From the NCBI GenBank assembly GCA_023150345.1, contig JAKLLB010000042.1:1-35124 (forward strand): a stretch of 35,124 nt of DNA, written 5' to 3'. The notes below the pieces were generated by a model, which was not told the origin of the DNA, did no database searches, and saw only the letters and a program-made list of their open reading frames with translations. This document shows positions 11,572-20,988 of the stretch, one piece after another. Origin of the DNA: Aquabacterium sp. (lineage in GTDB: Bacteria; Pseudomonadota; Gammaproteobacteria; Burkholderiales; Burkholderiaceae_C). A program made the position numbers and the translations under genes. How positions within the stretch are numbered: the first letter of the stretch is position 1; each line of letters opens with the position of its first letter.

Positions 11572-12423
11572 GTGAGTGTCTCCCATTACGAAAACTTTCC
11601 GGTAGCGTCCTGGTTGTGTCCGCCAGCGCTGCGACCGCCAATCGCGGCCATCTACTGGTTCGCCAGGACGGCCGATGACATTGCGGACGAGGGCGATGCG
11701 CCGAGTCAGCATCGCATTGCCGAACTCGCGCGCTACCGGCACAGCCTGCGGGCCGCCGCCGCGGGGCAACCCGATGGCGGCTGGACGGCGGTCTTCGAAC
11801 CGCTGGAACGCGCGCTGCAGCAGTACGCGCTGCCCCTGCAGCCCTTCGAGGATTTGCTGGACGCGTTCGAGCAGGACTGCACGGCGCCCACCTACACTGA
11901 CCGACCCATGCTGCTCGATTACTGTCGCCGATCGGCCAATCCCGTGGGCCGGCTGCTGCTCGCCCTCTATGGTGTCCACGACCCCTGTGCCCTGCGTCGC
12001 TCGGATGCCATATGTAGCGCGCTGCAGCTGATCAACTTCTGGCAGGACGCCGGCGTCGATCTCCGACGCGGCCGGCAGTATTTCCCGGTCTCCGACCTGC
12101 AGCGCCATGGGCTGTCGGCCGCTTCACTGCAATCCGGGACCGACACCACCGCAACGCGTGCGCTGGCAGCCGACCTGTGCGACTGGAGCCGCCAGCTGAT
12201 GCTGTCCGGTGCGCCGCTGGCACTTCAACTGCCAGGCCGCATCGGCTGGGAACTGCGCATGGTTGTGCAAGGTGGGCTGCGCGTGCTGGATCGCATCGCC
12301 GCGCGCGGCCACGACATCCTGTCCCACCGCGTCACCGTGGGACCACGCGACCTCCCCGCGCTGCTTTGGCGCGCTTGCGTCATGCGCGGCCCCGAACTTG
12401 CACACGGTTTGGGGCCATCATGA
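11572..12423 (+). CDS. hpnC: Squalene synthase HpnC (hydroxysqualene synthase)
   Basis: Prenyl-synthase-fold enzyme of the hopanoid pathway. In the HpnCDE route HpnC converts presqualene diphosphate to hydroxysqualene. The start is a GTG, giving MSVSHYENFPVASWL, which fits the family; no in-frame ATG lies close upstream. The two Asp-rich metal-binding motifs are DDIAD at residues 35-39 and DAGVD at 159-163 within NFWQDAGVDLRRGRQYFP. It is 283 residues long. The last bases overlap the hpnD start (ATGA at 12420-12423), implying coupled translation. It is first in an hpnC-hpnD-hpnE set. Confidence 0.93.
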   Translation: MSVSHYENFPVASWLCPPALRPPIAAIYWFARTADDIADEGDAPSQHRIAELARYRHSLRAAAAGQPDGGWTAVFEPLERALQQYALPLQPFEDLLDAFEQDCTAPTYTDRPMLLDYCRRSANPVGRLLLALYGVHDPCALRRSDAICSALQLINFWQDAGVDLRRGRQYFPVSDLQRHGLSAASLQSGTDTTATRALAADLCDWSRQLMLSGAPLALQLPGRIGWELRMVVQGGLRVLDRIAARGHDILSHRVTVGPRDLPALLWRACVMRGPELAHGLGPS

Positions 12424-13271
12424 CCACCCCGCAGCAGTACGTGCAGGAGCGCGCAGCAGCCAGCGGGTCGTCGTTCTACTACGCATTCCTGTTCCTGCCA
12501 CCGCAGCAGCGCGCGGCCATTACCGCCTTTTACGCCTTCTGTCGCGAAGTCGACGACGTGGCCGACGAGGTGCACGATCCGTCGGTCGCAGGCACCAAGC
12601 TCAATTGGTGGCGACAGGAGGTGCGTGCGGCTTTCGCAGGTCACCCGACCCATCCGGTCATGCTGGCGCTGATGCCATTGGCCGCTCCTTTCGGCATACA
12701 GGAACACCACTTGCAGGCGGTGATCGAAGGTTGCCAGATGGACCTCCAACAGACCCGCTATCTCGACTTCGCATCGCTGCAGCGCTACTGCCACCTCGTG
12801 GCCGGGGTCGTGGGTGAAGTCGCCAGCGGCATCTTCGGCCGCACGCAGGAGGCGACCATCGCCTACGCGCACAAGCTCGGCCTGGCTCTGCAGCTGACGA
12901 ACATCATCCGCGATGTCGGCGAGGATGCCCGACGCGGCCGTATCTACCTGCCGGTGGACGAACTGCAGCGCTTCGATGTCAGGGCACATGAGTTGCTGCA
13001 TCGCAAACCACCCTATGGCTACAGCAGCCGTTTCACGGCACTGATGAAGTTCCAGGCTCAGCGCGCACACCAGACCTACGACGAAGCCCTTGCGCTGCTG
13101 CCGCAAGCCGATCGATCGACCCAGCGCCCCGGGTTGATGATGGCCCACATCTACCGTGCGCTGCTGCAAGAGATCGAGGCCGACGGTTTCCAGGTGCTGC
13201 ACCAGCGCACGTCGCTGACGCCGGTGCGCAAGCTGTGGGTCGCGCTGCGCACGCACTGGCGCGGCCGATGA
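12420..13271 (+). CDS. hpnD: Presqualene diphosphate synthase HpnD
   Basis: Condenses two farnesyl diphosphates to presqualene diphosphate, the first committed step to squalene. The 283 residues show both metal-binding motifs: DDVAD at 45-49 (FYAFCREVDDVADE) and DVGED at 165-169 (LTNIIRDVGEDARRGRIYLP). The start at 12420 is fixed by the ATGA overlap with hpnC; an open frame further upstream is a shadow of hpnC. Its own stop overlaps the hpnE start in the same way. Confidence 0.95.
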   Translation: MTTPQQYVQERAAASGSSFYYAFLFLPPQQRAAITAFYAFCREVDDVADEVHDPSVAGTKLNWWRQEVRAAFAGHPTHPVMLALMPLAAPFGIQEHHLQAVIEGCQMDLQQTRYLDFASLQRYCHLVAGVVGEVASGIFGRTQEATIAYAHKLGLALQLTNIIRDVGEDARRGRIYLPVDELQRFDVRAHELLHRKPPYGYSSRFTALMKFQAQRAHQTYDEALALLPQADRSTQRPGLMMAHIYRALLQEIEADGFQVLHQRTSLTPVRKLWVALRTHWRGR

Positions 13272-14596
13272 ACCGCAGTCGAGTGCCGGCACTGCGCGTT
13301 GCAGTGATCGGAGCCGGCTGGTCCGGGCTGGCCGCTGCCATCGAGCTGGTGGAAGGCGGTGCGGAGGTAACCCTGCACGAGATGGCCCGGCACCCCGGCG
13401 GTCGGGCGCGGAGCGCGCTCGCCGATGGCAGGCGCCTCGACAATGGACAGCACATCCTGATCGGGGCCTACACCGAAACGCTCGGGCTGATGCGCCGAGT
13501 CGGCGTCGACCCCGCGCACGTGCTGATGCGCTTGCCGCTGGCTATGTGTGGCCCTACCGGTCGCGGCTTGCGCCTGCCCGAGGGCCATCCTGTGCTGGCA
13601 TTCCTGCGCGGCGTCGCCGGCCACCGCGACTGGCGCTGGTCCGATCGGCTCGCGTTGCTGCGCACGTGTGCCGGCTGGGCCTTCGCCGGGTTCCGCTGCG
13701 ATGATCACCGCACCGTTGCCGAGCTGTGCCACAGCCTCCCCGCTGTCGTGCGGCACGACGTCATCGATCCGTTGTGCGTAGCCGCCCTCAACACGCGCGC
13801 CGAGTACGCCAGTGCCCAGGTATTCCTGCGCGTGATTCGCGATGCGCTGTTCAGCGCGCCCGGCAGTGCAGACCTCGTACTGCCTCGCGTGGCGCTGGAC
13901 GATCTGCTGCCCGCACCCGCCCTGCGGTGGCTGGCCCAGCGCGGCGCCACGCTGCGCATGGGTCATCGCGTGATGGCGATTCGCAGGCACGAAGGAGTGT
14001 GGCGCGCAGACGACGAGCCGTACGACGCCGTCGTGATGGCCTGCTCGGCGCGCGAGGCGGCGCGACTGACACAGGTGGCAGCAGCGCCATGGAGCAAGGC
14101 GACATCTGCGTTCGCATACGAACCCATCGTCACGGTCTACTTGCGCGACGACCGCCTGCGATTCGCTCACCCCATGGTGGCACTGCCGGAAGACGGGCAG
14201 TCGCCCGCGCAGTTCGCGTTCGACCTGGGTGCGCTGGGCGCAGCGCCCGGCTTGTTCTCATTCGTGGTCAGCGGCGCGCGAACCTGGGTGGACCGCGGGC
14301 TGGACGCCACTGCGCGGGCCGTCATTGGCCAGGCGCGTCGTTGCTTCGATGGAGGGTTCGGCGGGCAGGACGACCGTGTGCTGGTCCACGCCCGAGCGGA
14401 GCACCGCGCGACCTTTGTCTGCTCGCCCGGTTTGCGGCGTCCTGCCTGGCGCGTGGCGCCCGGTCTGGTGGCGGCCGGCGACTACATCGAGGGCCCCTAC
14501 CCCGCGACGCTGGAGGGTGCTGTACGCAGCGGCTTGCGCGCCGCCCGGCAGCTGATGGCCGGCTCGAGCGCGGCGGTTGCAGCGGCCGCAGACTGA
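13268..14596 (+). CDS. hpnE: Hydroxysqualene dehydroxylase HpnE (FAD-dependent)
   Basis: FAD-dependent amine-oxidase-fold protein that reduces hydroxysqualene to squalene. The dinucleotide-binding motif GAGWSG is at residues 15-20, followed by the typical acidic strand end TLHE and the PGGRARS segment. The C-terminal FAD-contacting region reads APGLVAAGDYIEGPYPATLEGAVRSG. It is 442 residues long. The ATG at 13268 overlaps the hpnD stop (ATGA). With hpnC and hpnD it forms a complete farnesyl diphosphate to squalene module. The squalene-hopene cyclase gene is not in this window. Confidence 0.93.
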   Translation: MNRSRVPALRVAVIGAGWSGLAAAIELVEGGAEVTLHEMARHPGGRARSALADGRRLDNGQHILIGAYTETLGLMRRVGVDPAHVLMRLPLAMCGPTGRGLRLPEGHPVLAFLRGVAGHRDWRWSDRLALLRTCAGWAFAGFRCDDHRTVAELCHSLPAVVRHDVIDPLCVAALNTRAEYASAQVFLRVIRDALFSAPGSADLVLPRVALDDLLPAPALRWLAQRGATLRMGHRVMAIRRHEGVWRADDEPYDAVVMACSAREAARLTQVAAAPWSKATSAFAYEPIVTVYLRDDRLRFAHPMVALPEDGQSPAQFAFDLGALGAAPGLFSFVVSGARTWVDRGLDATARAVIGQARRCFDGGFGGQDDRVLVHARAEHRATFVCSPGLRRPAWRVAPGLVAAGDYIEGPYPATLEGAVRSGLRAARQLMAGSSAAVAAAAD

Positions 14597-14626
14597 GCGC
14601 CTGGCACGATCTGCGTACCGTTCGGC

Positions 14627-14663
14627 GTTTCGCCATGCAAAAATTGCCCAAACACTGCGAAAC
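14627..14663. promoter_or_regulatory. Inverted repeat upstream of the IclR-family gene
   Basis: GTTTCGC (14627-14633) and GCGAAAC (14657-14663) form a 7-bp inverted repeat around a 23-bp A-rich centre, ending 6 bp before the regulator ATG. The position suits an autoregulatory operator, but the match to known IclR sites is not specific. Evidence is positional only. Confidence 0.35.
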
Positions 14664-14669
14664 GAAATC

Positions 14670-15440
14670 ATGGCATCCAAACCAGAGGGTCAGCAGCCGG
14701 CCATCCAGGTGATCGAGCGCATCTTTGCCCTGCTCGATGCGCTGGCCGCGCACCAGGACCCGGTCAGCCTGAAGGAACTCAGCGAAACGACACAGCTGCA
14801 TCCGTCGACCGCCCACCGAATCCTGAACGACTTGGCACTCGGCCGGTTCGTTGACCGTCCCGAGGCCGGGAGTTATCGCCTCGGCATGCGACTGCTCGAG
14901 CTGGGCAATCTGGTCAAGGCGCGGTTGGACGTGCGCGATGCGGCCCTGGGTCCGATGCGCGAGTTGCACAAGCTGACTCATCAGCCGGTGAACCTGTCGG
15001 TGCGCCAGGGCGACGAGATCGTCTACATCGAGCGCACCTACAGTGAACGCTCAGGCATGCAAGTGGTGCGCGCGGTGGGTGGTCGCGCGCCACTGCACCT
15101 CACGTCAGTTGGCAAACTGTTCCTCGCCCATGACGAACCGCAGCGGGTGCGCGCATACGCCACCCGCACTGGGTTGTCAGGTCACACCCGCAACAGCATC
15201 ACCGATCTGCCCCGCCTGGAACGTGAACTCGCACAGGTCAGGGCATCGGCTCTGGCTCGGGACGACGAAGAACTGGAGTTGGGCGTGCGCTGCATGGCCG
15301 CCGGCGTCTTCGACGACCAGGGCAAACTGGTGGCCGGCTTATCGGTATCGGCCCCAGCTGACCGGTTGGAGGAGTCATGGGCCGACCGCGTCAAGGCGAC
15401 GGCGGCACAGATCTCCTCAGCGCTGGGTCACCGGGACTGA
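14670..15440 (+). CDS. IclR-family transcriptional regulator
   Basis: A 256-residue regulator starting at MASKPEGQQPAIQVIERIF. The N-terminal winged helix-turn-helix (about residues 13-75) includes VSLKELSETTQLHPSTAHRILNDL, and the C-terminal GAF-like effector domain contains LHLTSVGKLFLAH and ELELGVRCMAAGVFD, typical of the family. A longer frame opens 31 codons upstream inside hpnE, but the conserved start favours 14670. No strong ribosome-binding site is visible. It follows hpnE by 73 bp on the same strand and converges with the D,D-peptidase gene. Its effector and targets cannot be told from sequence. Confidence 0.9.
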   Translation: MASKPEGQQPAIQVIERIFALLDALAAHQDPVSLKELSETTQLHPSTAHRILNDLALGRFVDRPEAGSYRLGMRLLELGNLVKARLDVRDAALGPMRELHKLTHQPVNLSVRQGDEIVYIERTYSERSGMQVVRAVGGRAPLHLTSVGKLFLAHDEPQRVRAYATRTGLSGHTRNSITDLPRLERELAQVRASALARDDEELELGVRCMAAGVFDDQGKLVAGLSVSAPADRLEESWADRVKATAAQISSALGHRD

Positions 15441-15464
15441 GCCCGTGCCATCAGCTTGCGGCGC

Positions 15465-16466
15465 TCAGGACCTGGTACCGCTGGCCACGACCTGGGCCGC
15501 GTTCTGCTGACTCAGCCAGCGACGGATGCGCTCGGCATCACCGATACGCGTGTACTTGCCCGCGGAGTCGAGCAGCACCATGATGAGCTTGCGGCCGGCC
15601 AGCTGCGCCTGCATCACAAGACAGCGCCCGGCTTCCGCGATGTAGCCCGTCTTTTGCAGACCGATCTCCCACTGCGGGCTGCGCACCAGGCCGTTGGTGT
15701 TCCGGTATTGCAGCGCGCGGCTGCCCACCTGCACCTGCGCCTCGTGGGACGTCGACAACTCGCGCAACAGCGGTTGCTGGTGAGCCTCCTTCACCAGCAG
15801 CACAAGGTCGCGTGCGCTCGATCGGTTGCGGCTGGACAGGCCGGTGGGCTCGACGTAATGGGTGTCGATCATGCCCAACGTGGCGGCCCGCGTGTTCATC
15901 GCATCGACGAATGCCCCCAGTCCGCCAGGGTAGTGCCGACCCAGGGCGTTCGCAGCCCGGTTCTCCGAGGACATCAGGGCCAGGTGCAGCATTTCGCCGC
16001 GAGTCAGCTGGGTACCGACCGACAGCCGCGAGTGGCTCCCCTTCTCGGTGTCGATGTCCTCCTCCGAGATGGTCAAAACCTCATCGAGACGCTGAGCGGC
16101 GTCCATGACCACAAGCGCAGTCATCAGCTTGGTGATCGAGGCGATTGGCTGCACGGACTGCGCGTTCTTGCTGAACAGCACCTCGTCGGTGTCCTGGTCG
16201 ACCACAAAGGCAACAGCCGATCGCAAATGGGGTGGATCATCCTCCGCCTCGGTTGCCACGGCGGGCCCTGCCATCCGACGCGCGACCACCGTGCGCGCTG
16301 CCACACGGCTGGCCTTCGGTGCTGGCGCCGCTTGCTTCACCGCCTTGGCCACACGCGAAACAGGCTTGCGTGCCGGCGACGCCGATGCCGCCTCACTGGC
16401 GACCGGCGCGATAGCGCAAAGGGCCAACACCAGCACCCCCAACCCGAATGTCAAAGCCCGCTTCAT
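15465..16466 (-). CDS. D-alanyl-D-alanine endopeptidase (PBP7-like, peptidase S11)
   Basis: Periplasmic low-molecular-weight penicillin-binding protein that cleaves peptidoglycan crosslinks or stem peptides. The 333-residue product starts with an Sec signal peptide, MKRALTFGLGVLVLALCAIAPVA. A Lys/Ala/Pro-rich linker (about residues 27-70) comes next. The three active-site motifs are SITK (Ser110 to Lys113), SEN (167-169) and KTG (272-274). It most resembles PbpG/PBP7. The ATG at 16466 is chosen because it begins the signal peptide. A terminator for leuA lies just upstream. Confidence 0.9.
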   Translation of the reverse strand: MKRALTFGLGVLVLALCAIAPVASEAASASPARKPVSRVAKAVKQAAPAPKASRVAARTVVARRMAGPAVATEAEDDPPHLRSAVAFVVDQDTDEVLFSKNAQSVQPIASITKLMTALVVMDAAQRLDEVLTISEEDIDTEKGSHSRLSVGTQLTRGEMLHLALMSSENRAANALGRHYPGGLGAFVDAMNTRAATLGMIDTHYVEPTGLSSRNRSSARDLVLLVKEAHQQPLLRELSTSHEAQVQVGSRALQYRNTNGLVRSPQWEIGLQKTGYIAEAGRCLVMQAQLAGRKLIMVLLDSAGKYTRIGDAERIRRWLSQQNAAQVVASGTRS

Positions 16467-16523
16467 TGTTCCGATTCGTCCAACGCGCGTTCGAACATCA
16501 AGCCCCGAGTGTAGAGCCAGCCA

Positions 16524-16559
16524 AAAACACACGCAAGATCAGAAACTTGCGCGTGTTTC
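16524..16559 (-). terminator. Intrinsic terminator after leuA
   Basis: On the minus strand a 13-bp stem (arms 16547-16559 and 16526-16538, one A-C mismatch, 8-nt loop) ends in GTGTTTTTGG, giving a run of five T. It begins 23 bp after the leuA stop and before the D,D-peptidase ATG. Confidence 0.8.
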
Positions 16560-16581
16560 CTAAAGTGTCGCCGCGCGGCCT

Positions 16582-18123
16582 TCAACCTTGGGCGGCGACC
16601 CGGTCGAGATTCGCGTGCAGCTTGTTCAGCGCTGCCAGATAGGCCTTGGCGGACGCCACCACAATGTCCGGGTCTGCCCCGACGCCATTGACCACGCGGC
16701 CGCCGAGTTGGAGACGCACGGTTACCTCGCCCTGCGATTCTGTGCTGCCGCTGGTGATGGCATTGACCGAATAGAGCACCAGTTCGGCGCCACTCTCGAC
16801 GACCGACTCGATCGCCTTTAGAACCGCATCCACCGGGCCATTGCCCTGGCTGTGGGCGTGGTGCTCACGCTCGCCCACCGAAAAAGCGACATCGGCCTGC
16901 GGGCGCTCGCCGGTTTCGCTGCGCTGGCTCAGAGACAACAGCCGGTAGTGCTCTCGTTCGCTGGTGACGCTCTCGTCACCGACCAATGCAACGATGTCCT
17001 CGTCGAAGATCTCGCTCTTGCGATCGGCGAGATCCTTGAACCGGGCGAACGCGGCGTTGATCTCGGCTTCGGACTCGAGCTCGATGCCCAGCTCTTGCAA
17101 GCGCTGCTTGAAGGCATTGCGACCAGACAGCTTGCCCAACACGATGCGGTTGGCGCTCCAGCCAACATCCTCTGCACGCATGATCTCGTAGGTGTCGCGT
17201 GCCTTGAGTACGCCATCTTGGTGGATGCCCGATGCATGCGCGAACGCATTGGCACCGACGACCGCCTTGTTGGGCTGCACAACGAAGCCGGTGGTCTGGC
17301 TGACCATGCGCGAGGCCGGCACGATCTGTGTGGTGTCGATGTTGACCTGCAGCCCGAAATAGTCGCGACGGGTCCGCACCGCCATCACCACTTCTTCGAG
17401 CGAGCAGTTCCCCGCGCGCTCGCCCAGCCCGTTGATGGTGCACTCGACTTGGCGCGCACCGCCGAGCTTCACGCCAGCCAATGAGTTGGCAACGGCCATG
17501 CCCAGATCGTTGTGGCAGTGGACGCTCCACACCGCCTTGTCGGCGTTTGGAATGCGCTCGCGCAGCGAGAGAATGAAGCTGCCGTAGAGCTCAGGCACCG
17601 CATAGCCCACTGTATCCGGGAGGTTGATCGTCGTCGCACCCTCGTCGATCACGGCTTCGATCACGCGGCACAGGAAGTCCGGGTCTGAACGATACCCGTC
17701 CTCGGGCGAGAACTCGATGTCGGCACACAGGTTGCGCGCAAATCGAACGGCCAGGCGAGCCTGTTCGTAGACCTGCTCCGGCGTCATGCGCAGCTTCTTC
17801 TCCATGTGCAGGGCACTGGTTGCGATGAACGTGTGGATGCGCGAGCGCGGCGCCGAGCGCAGCGCCTCCGCCGCGCGCGAAATGTCGCGGTCGTTTGCCC
17901 GCGCCAGTGAGCAGACGGTGGACTCGCGGATGTGGTCGGCGATCGACTTGACGGCTTCGAAGTCGCCGTTGCTCGATGCCGCGAAGCCTGCCTCGATGAC
18001 GTCGACCCGCAGCCGCTCGAGCTGACGCGCGATGCGCAGCTTCTCGTCCTTGGTCATCGACGCGCCGGGAGACTGCTCTCCGTCGCGCAAGGTGGTATCG
18101 AAGATGATGAGTTGGTCGGCCAT
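16582..18123 (-). CDS. leuA: 2-isopropylmalate synthase
   Basis: First committed enzyme of leucine synthesis: condenses acetyl-CoA with 2-ketoisovalerate. The 513 residues give the HMGL-like TIM barrel with [12 protein letters not shown] (Arg13, Asp14), the metal-binding HCHNDLG, and a C-terminal LeuA regulatory domain that binds leucine (ending in [19 protein letters not shown]). The start at 18123 has AGGAG seven bases upstream. Upstream lie a leader peptide and a hairpin (18188-18312) that look like an attenuator. It is last in the ilvB-ilvH-ilvC-pssA-leuA run and is followed by an intrinsic terminator. Confidence 0.97.
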   Translation of the reverse strand: MADQLIIFDTTLRDGEQSPGASMTKDEKLRIARQLERLRVDVIEAGFAASSNGDFEAVKSIADHIRESTVCSLARANDRDISRAAEALRSAPRSRIHTFIATSALHMEKKLRMTPEQVYEQARLAVRFARNLCADIEFSPEDGYRSDPDFLCRVIEAVIDEGATTINLPDTVGYAVPELYGSFILSLRERIPNADKAVWSVHCHNDLGMAVANSLAGVKLGGARQVECTINGLGERAGNCSLEEVVMAVRTRRDYFGLQVNIDTTQIVPASRMVSQTTGFVVQPNKAVVGANAFAHASGIHQDGVLKARDTYEIMRAEDVGWSANRIVLGKLSGRNAFKQRLQELGIELESEAEINAAFARFKDLADRKSEIFDEDIVALVGDESVTSEREHYRLLSLSQRSETGERPQADVAFSVGEREHHAHSQGNGPVDAVLKAIESVVESGAELVLYSVNAITSGSTESQGEVTVRLQLGGRVVNGVGADPDIVVASAKAYLAALNKLHANLDRVAAQG

Positions 18124-18187
18124 GGTGGCGCTCCTGGGCAAGTGTGAGGCTGTGAGGTGAGGCAACCCGCGAATCCCAGAAGAGCAA

Positions 18188-18217
18188 ACGGCCCGCTGCG
18201 GGTTGCAAACGGGCCGT
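18188..18217 (-). terminator. Attenuator hairpin in the leuA leader
   Basis: On the minus strand ACGGCCCG (plus 18210-18217) and CGGGCCGT (18188-18195) form a perfect 8-bp stem with a 14-nt loop, followed by TTTGCTCTTCT. Two competing pairings exist. ACGGGC in the last leader codons (plus 18254-18259) can pair with GCCCGT (18209-18214), which includes most of the terminator 5' arm. GCAACCCGC in the loop (18198-18206) can pair with GCGGGTTGC (18162-18170) downstream. This is the layout expected of leucine-responsive transcription attenuation. Confidence 0.65.
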
Positions 18218-18246
18218 GAGATCGGTAGACGAACAGACGTGAGCGA

Positions 18247-18312
18247 TCAACGAGCCCGTGGAACTCCTAGAAGAAGCACTAGCACTAGCGCGATCGCGGA
18301 CTGGAACGTCAT
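18247..18312 (-). CDS. leuL: leuA leader peptide (21 residues)
   Basis: A short frame beginning MTFQSAIALVLVLLL and ending GVPRAR. It contains five Leu in seven codons, written CTA, CTA, CTT, CTT, CTA, with Val codons between. These are uncommon Leu codons next to genes that mostly use CTG and CTC, so low charged tRNA-Leu would stall the ribosome here. No Shine-Dalgarno is visible. The extended -10 at 18320-18328 would start transcription at or next to the ATG, so the message may be leaderless. The stop precedes the hairpin at 18188-18217. Confidence 0.75.
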   Translation of the reverse strand: MTFQSAIALVLVLLLGVPRAR

Positions 18313-18319
18313 GGCGGTC

Positions 18320-18328
18320 AGTCTAGCA
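18320..18328 (-). promoter_or_regulatory. Putative extended -10 promoter for the leuA leader
   Basis: The minus strand reads TGC-TAGACT, an extended -10 with a 4/6 core, ending 7 bases before the leader-peptide ATG. No good -35 is visible at 16-18 bp; that segment lies in the end of pssA. Read-through from pssA is the alternative. Confidence 0.4.
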
Positions 18329-18336
18329 CGGCATGG

Positions 18337-19179
18337 TCAGCGGTGCAGCCCCTGCTCGTCGGGCTCATCGGTCGACGTCGCGATCACGCTGACCGGTTTG
18401 CCCTTCATGCGTCGCCACACGTATACGCCATAGCCCGACAAGCCATACACGATGAAAAGCGTGAAGAGCATTCCAGGAACGTGCAGGTTGATCAACGCAA
18501 TCACCAGCGCAATGGCGACGATCACCACGAACGGAACCGAGCGCTTGAAGCTCACGTCCTTGAAGCTGTAGAACGGCACGTTGGTCACCATGGTCAGGCC
18601 CGCATAGAGCGTGACGCCGAAGGTCAGCCAGACCAGCCAGGTGATGTCGCGTATGCCCTCGCGGTAGCCGGCGTCATCCATGATCCAGATGAAACCGGTG
18701 ACCAGCGCGGCGGCCGCGGGGCTGGGCAGCCCCTGAAAGAAGCGCCGGTCTACGACTGCGATGTTGGTGTTGAAGCGTGCCAGCCGCAGCGCAGCGCAGG
18801 CGCAATAGACGAACGCAGCGATCCAGCCGGGCTTGCCCAGGCCCTTGAGCGCCCACTCGTAGACGATGAGTGCGGGCGCTGCTCCAAAGCTCACCATGTC
18901 CGACAGGCTGTCCATCTGCTCGCCGAACGCACTTTGGGTGTGCGTCATGCGTGCGACGCGCCCGTCCAGGCTGTCGAGCACCATGGCGCAGAACACCCCG
19001 ATGGCTGCCTGCTCGAAGCGGCCGTTCATCGCCATCACGATGGCATAGAAGCCCCCGAATAGCGCCGCCAGCGTAAAGAGATTGGGCAGGATGTAGATGC
19101 CCTTGCGGCGGGGCCGCAGCGGTGCATCCACGATATCCGCCATCTCGTGCTCTTCGCCTGGATCCTGGGGTTCACTCAT
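18337..19179 (-). CDS. pssA: CDP-diacylglycerol--serine O-phosphatidyltransferase
   Basis: Integral membrane enzyme that makes phosphatidylserine, the precursor of phosphatidylethanolamine. The CDP-alcohol phosphatidyltransferase signature is complete: Asp69, Asp72, Gly73, Ala76, Arg77, Gly86, Asp90, Asp94 (DSLDGRVAR...GEQMDSLSD). Several hydrophobic spans follow. The start is uncertain: 19179 gives 280 residues, while an ATG at 19143 (MADIVDAPLRPRRKGIY) is closer to a purine-rich GAAGAG. It sits between ilvC and leuA, an order familiar in betaproteobacteria; the decarboxylase psd, often adjacent, is not here. Confidence 0.93.
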   Translation of the reverse strand: MSEPQDPGEEHEMADIVDAPLRPRRKGIYILPNLFTLAALFGGFYAIVMAMNGRFEQAAIGVFCAMVLDSLDGRVARMTHTQSAFGEQMDSLSDMVSFGAAPALIVYEWALKGLGKPGWIAAFVYCACAALRLARFNTNIAVVDRRFFQGLPSPAAAALVTGFIWIMDDAGYREGIRDITWLVWLTFGVTLYAGLTMVTNVPFYSFKDVSFKRSVPFVVIVAIALVIALINLHVPGMLFTLFIVYGLSGYGVYVWRRMKGKPVSVIATSTDEPDEQGLHR

Positions 19180-19275
19180 GGGCGGCGAGCATACCGCAGC
19201 GCGCACTTGCGCAGCACGAGCCACCCGCGCCCCGGGAAGTGCATCCCCGAGGGGCAGCAGGGGCAGGTGGCAGCT

Positions 19276-20821
<1,546 letters not shown>

Positions 20822-20988
20822 GTGTGTTCCTCCTGGCGGGACCTCGAACCCGGCAGCGGTAACCGCCGGTCCCTGGCCACGCCGTCAGAAGCGTTGAGCG
20901 AAATGTCGTCCGGGCCCGCAGGCGCCCCTCGGGTGATTCGGCTGCGCCGGCCGCGGTAGCGACCGGAACCCCGCCACCCTCGGCAGCG

